Below are positions 57,235 through 64,000 of a stretch of DNA of 64,000 nt, piece by piece; within the stretch, counting starts at the first letter, position 1, and every line of letters starts with the position of its first letter. Below the pieces are notes generated by a model. The model was not told where the DNA came from and ran no database searches. It saw only the letters and a list, made by a program, of their open reading frames with translations. This stretch comes from an uncultured Atopobiaceae bacterium. Its GTDB lineage: Bacteria > Actinomycetota > Coriobacteriia > Coriobacteriales > Atopobiaceae. The translations under genes and the position numbers were made by a program. The stretch is from contig CALULO010000009.1 of assembly GCA_944321515.1 (NCBI GenBank), positions 1 through 64,000 on the forward strand, read 5' to 3'.

Positions 57235-57666
57235 ATGGCAAGCATGGTTCCTTACGATCGTTACACCCGCGCTCTTCGCAACTGGCCTTTCAACGAGATT
57301 GACCGCTTCTTCGACGCCCCGTTCGCCGCTCTGTCCACCGGCAACGCCGGCTTCAAGATGAACGTCGAGGACGCCGGCGAAAAGTACGTCGTCACCGCGG
57401 AGCTGCCGGGCGTCAAGCGTGACGAGATCGACGTCGAGCTCAACGAGGGCCGCCTCTCCATCTCCGTTGACAAGAAGGAGTCTGACGAGGAGAAGGGCAA
57501 GAACTACCTCTACAAGGAGTCCGGCGAGTGGAGCGCCACCCGTGGCGTCTACCTGAAGGACGCCGCCGTCTCCGGCCTCTCCGCCAAGCTCGAGGGCGGC
57601 ATCCTCACGGTGAACGTGCCCAAGCAGGTCGAGAAGGCAAACGTCACCAAGATCTCCATCGACTAG
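57235..57666 (+). CDS. hsp20: Small heat-shock protein Hsp20
   Basis: A 143-residue alpha-crystallin-type chaperone. The N-terminus has FNEIDRFFDAPF; the crystallin domain (about 38-130) has YVVTAELPGVKRDEIDVELNEGRLSISVDKKE and the C-terminal GGILTVNVPK. It holds unfolding proteins for DnaK/ClpB. The ATG at 57235 follows AAGGGAG; the open frame at 57226 adds three residues without better support. It has its own promoter region with the perfect heat-shock repeat and its own terminator. Confidence 0.96.
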   Translation: MASMVPYDRYTRALRNWPFNEIDRFFDAPFAALSTGNAGFKMNVEDAGEKYVVTAELPGVKRDEIDVELNEGRLSISVDKKESDEEKGKNYLYKESGEWSATRGVYLKDAAVSGLSAKLEGGILTVNVPKQVEKANVTKISID

Positions 57667-57693
57667 CTTCTGCTTCTGATCGTGCCTTCCAGC

Positions 57694-57725
57694 GGGGCTG
57701 GGGCCTTCGGGCTCCGGCCCTTTTT
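57694..57725 (+). terminator. Terminator of hsp20
   Basis: GGGCTGGGGCC-TTC-GGGCTCCGGCCC with two G-U pairs, followed by TTTTT. Confidence 0.9.
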
Positions 57726-57835
57726 CGTATGCGGGCTCTGCTCGCCCCCCCGGCGTGTGCCTTCCCGCGGGCCCGCGTGCCGCGCGTGGGGCACGTCTCG
57801 CAGCCTCGGCCCGCCGCCCGCTCGGGACGAGGCGG

Positions 57836-58648
57836 CTACCACACGGTGAGCGGCCAGTCCTGCGCGGCGCAGCAGACCGTGAGGCGGCCGTCGGGCGTGC
57901 GGGCCTCGGGCCGGCCGTCCTCGCCGGTGGTCGCCTCCGCGCCCACTGCCGCCGCAAGCTCGCGCACGGCCACGCTCGGACGGTTGTTCTCCTGGGAGAG
58001 GTGCATGGCGACCACGGTCTCCGTGTCGGGCCCCACGAGCTCGGCCAGCGCCGCGGCCGCCTGCGCGTTGGAGAGGTGCCCGGTCGGCCCGGCAACGCGG
58101 GCCTTGAGGTAGGCGGGGTAGGGGCCGGTGGCGAGCATGCGCTCGTCGTGGTTGGACTCCAGCGCCAGCACGCGCACGTCGGAAAGTGCGTCGAGCGCCT
58201 CCGGGCTCAGCTCGCCGGTGTCTGTGCAGTAGCCAAGCGCGTCGTCTGCCGTGGAGAAGCGCAGGCCCATGGGGTCGGCCACGTCATGCGAGGTGGGGAA
58301 CGTGCGCACGCGCATCCCCGCGAGCTCTATCTCGTCCGAGTGGCCGACGATCGTGAAGGGCAGGCCGGCGAGGTAGCTGCGCGCCCCCACGGTGCCCGCC
58401 GTGGCCACGAGCTCCCCCTCGAAGCGGTTGCAGAACACCGTGAGCCCGGCCACGTGGTCGGAGTGCTCGTGGGTGAGCACCACGGCGGTCACGCGGCTCA
58501 TGTCCAGCCCGAGCTCGCCGGCTCGGCCCATGAGCGCCCGACGGGAGATGCCGCAGTCCACGAGCACCATGCCGTCGGGCCCCTCCACCACGGCGGCGTT
58601 GCCCTTTGAGCCGCTGGCCAGCACGTGCAGGTGAATCTCCGGGGTCAT
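57836..58648 (-). CDS. yycJ: YycJ/WalJ-like metallo-beta-lactamase-fold hydrolase
   Basis: A 270-residue MBL-fold protein: VLASGSKGNAAVV, VDCGISRR, the zinc motif LTHEHSDHVAGL, LESNHDERML, TGHLSNAQAA and AMHLSQENNRP. These are typical of YycJ/WalJ, a family linked to DNA processing or cell-wall coordination in Firmicutes; no WalRK genes are next to it here. Divergent from tilS, with the two promoters sharing a gap of about 90 bp. Confidence 0.9.
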   Translation of the reverse strand: MTPEIHLHVLASGSKGNAAVVEGPDGMVLVDCGISRRALMGRAGELGLDMSRVTAVVLTHEHSDHVAGLTVFCNRFEGELVATAGTVGARSYLAGLPFTIVGHSDEIELAGMRVRTFPTSHDVADPMGLRFSTADDALGYCTDTGELSPEALDALSDVRVLALESNHDERMLATGPYPAYLKARVAGPTGHLSNAQAAAALAELVGPDTETVVAMHLSQENNRPSVAVRELAAAVGAEATTGEDGRPEARTPDGRLTVCCAAQDWPLTVW

Positions 58649-58739
58649 GGGCGTCCTCTCGGTGTCGTAAACTCGTCTTGCGGGCGGGCCGCCCTGACGC
58701 GGCCGCAGCTCATTACCTTAGCCGTTGAGAGGGGCCAGC

Positions 58740-60281
58740 ATGCCGAGCGTTTCTCGCCGATACGCCACGCCGCGGAGTCGCTTTGAGCGCCCGAGCGGCC
58801 AGGTTGACGAGGGGCTCTCCGCTCCGGTGGTGCTCATGGTCTCCGGGGGCGCGGACTCTACCGCGCTGCTCGTCTTGGCGGCGACCTCCGCGCTGGACAT
58901 CGACGACGGCCGTGGCCAGGCGCGCATTGCCCGCGAGCGGCTCCACGTGCTGCACGTCAACCACTGCCTTCGCGGGATAGACGCCGAGGAGGACGAGGAG
59001 TTCGTGCGCGACCTCGCCGCTCGCTACGGAATCCCCTGCACCATCCGGCGCGTGGACGTGGCCCAGCTTGCCGGCCGGGCGGACGGCAACGTGGAGAACG
59101 CCGGGCGCGAGGTGCGCTACGCCGAGGCCACGCGCCTGGCAAACGAGCTTTCCGAGCGGTTCGGCACCCCGCGCTCCGCAGCGCGCATCCTCACCGCCCA
59201 CACCGCCGACGACAGGGCGGAGACGTTCTTCATGAACGCCATACGCGGCACCGGCGCCTCCGGGCTCTCGTCCATCCCGCGCCGGCGCAACCGGATCGTC
59301 CGGCCGCTGCTGGACCGCACGCACGACGAGCTCTGCGACCTGCTGCGCATGCGCGGCATCGTCTGGCGCGAGGACGACACCAACGCGGACACCCACTACC
59401 TGCGCGCCTACGTGCGCCACGAGATCATGCCCGCCGCGCGCCGGCGCAACCCCCGTCTCACGGCGAGCCTTGCCACCACCTGCGACATCCTCTCCGACGA
59501 GGACGCCTACCTCACTGCCGTGGCCTCCCGCACCCTGCGCGACCTCACGCGCCGCGAGGGAGAGGGGCTCGTGGTGCTGGACGCGGCGCGCCTTGCGGCC
59601 TCGGAGGTGGCCATCGCGCGGCGCGTGGTGCGCCAGGCGCTGCTCGCCGTGTGCCCGGAGGCGCGGCTTGAGGCGCGCCACGTGGCCGGGGTGCTTCGCG
59701 TGGTCGCGGACGGGGAAGGATCGCTCACCATCCCCCTGGGTGTGGACGTGCGCGTGAGCCACGGGCTTCTCGCCATCCGGGGGAGGGCGGAGGCGCCTGC
59801 GCCCCAGGCGGCGTGGCTGGAGGTGCCGGGCTGCCCGGGCTTGCCGGGCCGCGCCCCGGAACCGTGCGGCTTGGAGCTCCCCGACGGACGGCGGCTCACG
59901 GCGCGCGTGGTGCGGGCGGAGCCGGGCTCGGACGTCGTGGCGCGCGCCCGCGCACACGCGCTGGAGTGGGACGGCGAGTCGGTCCTTCTTGACGCCGCGG
60001 CTGCGGGCGTGGACCCGTCCCGGGGCGGCCGGCTCTGGGTGGACGCGCCGCACCCCGGCGACGTGCTCTGCCCGCTGGGGATGCACGGGCAGTCCAAGAA
60101 GGTGTCCGACCTGCTGGGCGAGGCGCGCGTGCCGCTGCCCGAGCGAGCGCTCGTGCCCGTGGTGCGGACCTCGCCCACCGGCCCCATCGTGTGGGTGGCG
60201 CCGCTGCGCGCGGACGAGCGCGTCCGATGCGCGCCCTCCACGCGTTGGCTTCTTGAATTGACGCTGCTGAGCGCAACGTAG
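58740..60281 (+). CDS. tilS: tRNA(Ile)-lysidine synthase
   Basis: A 513-residue protein with the PP-loop VSGGADSTALLVL, LHVNHCLRGIDAEEDE, TAHTADDRAETFFMNAIRGTGASGLS and the C-terminal TilS domain (RPSTRWLLE-like end). It converts C34 of tRNA-Ile2 (CAU) to lysidine, so that AUA is read as Ile. GAGAGGGG precedes the ATG at 58740. The tilS-hpt-ftsH order is common in Gram-positive bacteria and actinobacteria. Confidence 0.96.
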   Translation: MPSVSRRYATPRSRFERPSGQVDEGLSAPVVLMVSGGADSTALLVLAATSALDIDDGRGQARIARERLHVLHVNHCLRGIDAEEDEEFVRDLAARYGIPCTIRRVDVAQLAGRADGNVENAGREVRYAEATRLANELSERFGTPRSAARILTAHTADDRAETFFMNAIRGTGASGLSSIPRRRNRIVRPLLDRTHDELCDLLRMRGIVWREDDTNADTHYLRAYVRHEIMPAARRRNPRLTASLATTCDILSDEDAYLTAVASRTLRDLTRREGEGLVVLDAARLAASEVAIARRVVRQALLAVCPEARLEARHVAGVLRVVADGEGSLTIPLGVDVRVSHGLLAIRGRAEAPAPQAAWLEVPGCPGLPGRAPEPCGLELPDGRRLTARVVRAEPGSDVVARARAHALEWDGESVLLDAAAAGVDPSRGGRLWVDAPHPGDVLCPLGMHGQSKKVSDLLGEARVPLPERALVPVVRTSPTGPIVWVAPLRADERVRCAPSTRWLLELTLLSAT

Positions 60282-60323
60282 CCTCCCCAAGCTGCGGTAT
60301 GCTTGCAGTTCCAGAGGAACAAG

Positions 60324-60356
60324 GGGGGCGCGTGCCCCCGACATGGGGGCGACGCC
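60324..60356 (+). promoter_or_regulatory. Two short GC hairpins before hpt
   Basis: GGGGGCGCGTGCCCCC and GGGGGCGACGCCCCC follow one another just upstream of the hpt ribosome-binding site. They could influence translation or transcription of hpt; no known riboswitch is recognised. Confidence 0.4.
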
Positions 60357-60376
60357 CCCGCAGAAAGGGGAGTGCC

Positions 60377-60931
60377 ATGGCCACGGAGCTGCACCCGGAC
60401 GTTAAGGAGATCCTGCTCAGCGAGGACGACATCAAGGAGATCGTCCAGCGCATGGGCGCGCAGATTTCCGCCGACTACGCCGACAAGAACCCGCTGGTCG
60501 TGGCCGTGCTGCGCGGTGCCGTGGTGTTCACCGCCGACCTCATTCGCGCCATCACCTGCCCGATGGCCATCGACTTCATGGCCGTCTCCAGCTACGGCGA
60601 GGGGTTCAAGAGCTCCGGCGTGGTGCGCATCGTCAAGGACCTCGACACCAAGATCGAGGGTCGCAACGTGGTGATCGTGGAGGACATCCTGGACTCCGGC
60701 CTCACCCTGTCCTACCTCGTGCGCCTTCTTGAGAGCCGCAACCCCGCCTCCATCGAGGTGGCGGCGTTCCTCGTCAAGGACGTGGAGGGCAACACCCCGG
60801 CCATCACCCCTCGCTACGTGGGCACCCACGTTCCGGACGAGTTCATCGTGGGCTACGGCCTGGACTTTGCGGAGCGCTACCGCAACCTGCCCTACATCGG
60901 CGTCCTCAAGCCCGAGGTCTACAAGAAGTAG
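60377..60931 (+). CDS. hpt: Hypoxanthine phosphoribosyltransferase
   Basis: A 184-residue purine-salvage enzyme with the PRPP motif VVIVEDILDSGLTLSYL, LRGAVVFTADLIRAI, the AFLVKD lysine and YVGTHVPDEFIVGYGLDFAERYRNLPYIGVL. It makes IMP (and GMP) from the free base. The ATG at 60377 follows AAAGGGGAG; the upstream open frame passes through GC hairpins and is rejected. Confidence 0.97.
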   Translation: MATELHPDVKEILLSEDDIKEIVQRMGAQISADYADKNPLVVAVLRGAVVFTADLIRAITCPMAIDFMAVSSYGEGFKSSGVVRIVKDLDTKIEGRNVVIVEDILDSGLTLSYLVRLLESRNPASIEVAAFLVKDVEGNTPAITPRYVGTHVPDEFIVGYGLDFAERYRNLPYIGVLKPEVYKK

Positions 60932-60977
60932 CTTTCGTCGGTGCGAGACCCGTTCCCGCGCCGTTGCTGTGGCAATC

Positions 60978-61016
60978 GGGACAGGGTGAATTGTCACACG
61001 TGTCTTGACGTGGCAG
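60978..61016 (+). repeat. 39-bp dispersed element, copy 2
   Basis: Gap-free partner of 27200-27238, upstream of ftsH. It includes the self-complementary ACGTGTCTTGACGT-like stretch not kept in copy 1. Confidence 0.6.
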
Positions 61017-61062
61017 TCTGCCCTGTCCTGGTTGCCGCGTCGTCGTGAGCAAGGAGAAGAGC

Positions 61063-62982
<1,920 letters not shown>

Positions 62983-63018
62983 GGCAGGTCTGACTGTCAC
63001 GTTTTGAAAGGGGTATCC

Positions 63019-64000
63019 ATGAGCATCAACGAGGAAAGCCGCGCGTACGGTGCGCAGAAGTCATCCATCCGTGAGATCTCCGCCTATGCGAGCGCGCGTA
63101 AGGCCGAGATCGGCGCGGAGAACGTCTTTGACTTCTCCATAGGCAACCCCTCCATCCCCTCGCCGGACGCGGTTCGCGCCTCCATCGAGAAGAGCCTGGC
63201 GCTGCCGGCCACGCAGCTGCACGGCTACACGCCCGCAAACGGCCTTCCGGCCGCCCGCGCCGCGGTGGCCGCGAGCCTCTCCCGTCGCTTTGGCGAGGGC
63301 GCGGCGGCCGCTGACGACCTCTACCTCACCTGCGGGGCCGCGGCTTCGCTCTCCATCGCGTTCAACGCTATCGTGAACCCCGGCGACGAGGTTATCGTGA
63401 TCGCCCCGTACTTCCCGGAGTATCGCGTGTGGATCGAGACGGCTGGCGCCACCTGCGTGGAGGTGCTTGCGGACGCCCAGACGTTCCAGGTTGACGTGGA
63501 GGCGGTGGCAGCCGCCCTCAATGAGCGTACCAAGGCCGTGGTGATCAACTCGCCCAACAACCCGGTGGGGTCGGTGTACTCGCGCGAGAACCTCGCGGCG
63601 CTCGCCGACGCCCTGCACGAGGGGGAGAGGCGTCTCGGCACCGCCATCTACCTCGTGGCAGACGAGCCCTATCGTGAGATCACCTATGGCGCCGAGGTGC
63701 CCTGGGTGCCCTCCGTCTACGACCGCACCATCGTCTGCTACAGCTACTCCAAGAGCCTGTCCCTGCCGGGAGAGCGCATCGGCTGGGTGCTGGTGCCGCC
63801 GACCAACCCCGAGCACGACGACCTGCTGTTCGCCGTGGCGGGCGCAGGCCGCAAGCTGGGCTTTGTCTGCGCCCCGGCGCTCTTCCAGCGCGTGCTCATC
63901 GATTGCGTGGACTGCCCGAGCGACGTCGAGGCCTACGCGGAGAACCGTCGCGTGCTCACCGAGGGCCTCTCGCGTCTGGGCTATGAATTCATCGAGCCCC
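63019..64000 (+). CDS. Class I/II pyridoxal-phosphate aminotransferase (truncated by window end)
   Basis: The first 327 residues of an aspartate-aminotransferase-fold enzyme: FDFSIGNPSIPSP, GYTPANGLPAARAAVA, NSPNNPVGSVYS, VADEPYREI and the PLP-lysine segment SYSKSLSLPGERIGW. Amino acid specificity cannot be read. GAAAGGGG precedes the ATG. The gene runs past the end of the window. Confidence 0.93.
   Translation, partial: MSINEESRAYGAQKSSIREISAYASARKAEIGAENVFDFSIGNPSIPSPDAVRASIEKSLALPATQLHGYTPANGLPAARAAVAASLSRRFGEGAAAADDLYLTCGAAASLSIAFNAIVNPGDEVIVIAPYFPEYRVWIETAGATCVEVLADAQTFQVDVEAVAAALNERTKAVVINSPNNPVGSVYSRENLAALADALHEGERRLGTAIYLVADEPYREITYGAEVPWVPSVYDRTIVCYSYSKSLSLPGERIGWVLVPPTNPEHDDLLFAVAGAGRKLGFVCAPALFQRVLIDCVDCPSDVEAYAENRRVLTEGLSRLGYEFIEP

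Overview
The window is about two-thirds GC over most of its length and looks like a chromosome segment of a coriobacterial actinobacterium (Olsenella/Atopobium type). The reasons are the actinobacterial dnaK-grpE-dnaJ-hspR operon with clpB and hsp20 close by, an NRAMP-related transporter of the kind studied in Eggerthella lenta, a LoaP-type antiterminator, strong GC-rich codon bias, and many GTG and TTG starts. Genus-level placement is inference. Genes are dense on both strands. The only RNA gene seen is one tRNA-Ser(TGA). No rRNA, CRISPR array, prophage or insertion sequence was found.

Layout. 1-3.9 kb: end of an unknown gene, a CNNM/CorC membrane protein, a stand-alone cyanophycin-synthetase N-domain-like protein, a YtxH protein and a PRC-barrel protein. 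3.9-5.7 kb: an AlbA_2/Schlafen-type gene bracketed by copies of a 25-bp palindromic repeat. 5.7-7.1 kb: a membrane-bound endonuclease/exonuclease/phosphatase protein. 7.1-18.5 kb: a surface-polysaccharide locus with a structured leader, a LoaP-like antiterminator, a priming sugar transferase, glycosyltransferases, a sialyltransferase-like enzyme, Wzy, Wzx, a CMP-nonulosonate synthetase, an acyltransferase and RfbB. Its centre is visibly AT-rich and so probably acquired. 18.7-23.8 kb: a hydroxyacyl-CoA dehydrogenase and an AmmeMemoRadiSam pair split by a second AlbA_2 gene. 23.8-27.1 kb: an NRMT-type NRAMP transporter next to an MgtE homologue whose channel signature is lost. 27.3-37.4 kb: a permuted GH3 glycosidase, TadA, tRNA-Ser, LemA, lactate permease, RlmI-like methyltransferase, DEAD helicase and MetA. 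37.5-45.9 kb: a four-module siroheme protein diverging from a NifX-like/permease/siroheme-synthesis operon. 45.9-57.7 kb: YfcE, the heat-shock genes, a PASTA protein and small proteins. 57.8-64 kb: YycJ-like hydrolase, TilS, Hpt, FtsH and a truncated aminotransferase.

How the parts fit. The CbiK/precorrin-2 dehydrogenase, HemC and CobA-HemD genes can make siroheme, and the divergent fusion protein next door has a siroheme/[4Fe-4S] motif, so the two sides probably form one sulfur- or nitrogen-oxyanion reduction locus. The three heat-shock transcription units (dnaK operon, clpB, hsp20) each carry the same 23-bp inverted repeat upstream, ATCTAAG-N9-CTTAGAT or a close variant, most simply the operator of the HspR encoded at the end of the dnaK operon. 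The two Mg-related genes look like a transporter and a sensor.

The strongest unexplained signal is a dispersed 12-mer, GGCGAGAAGAAC. I count ten exact copies, five on each strand. Six lie between genes, including a perfect inverted pair that forms a terminator. This is the pattern of a DNA-uptake-type or other genome-wide signal word.
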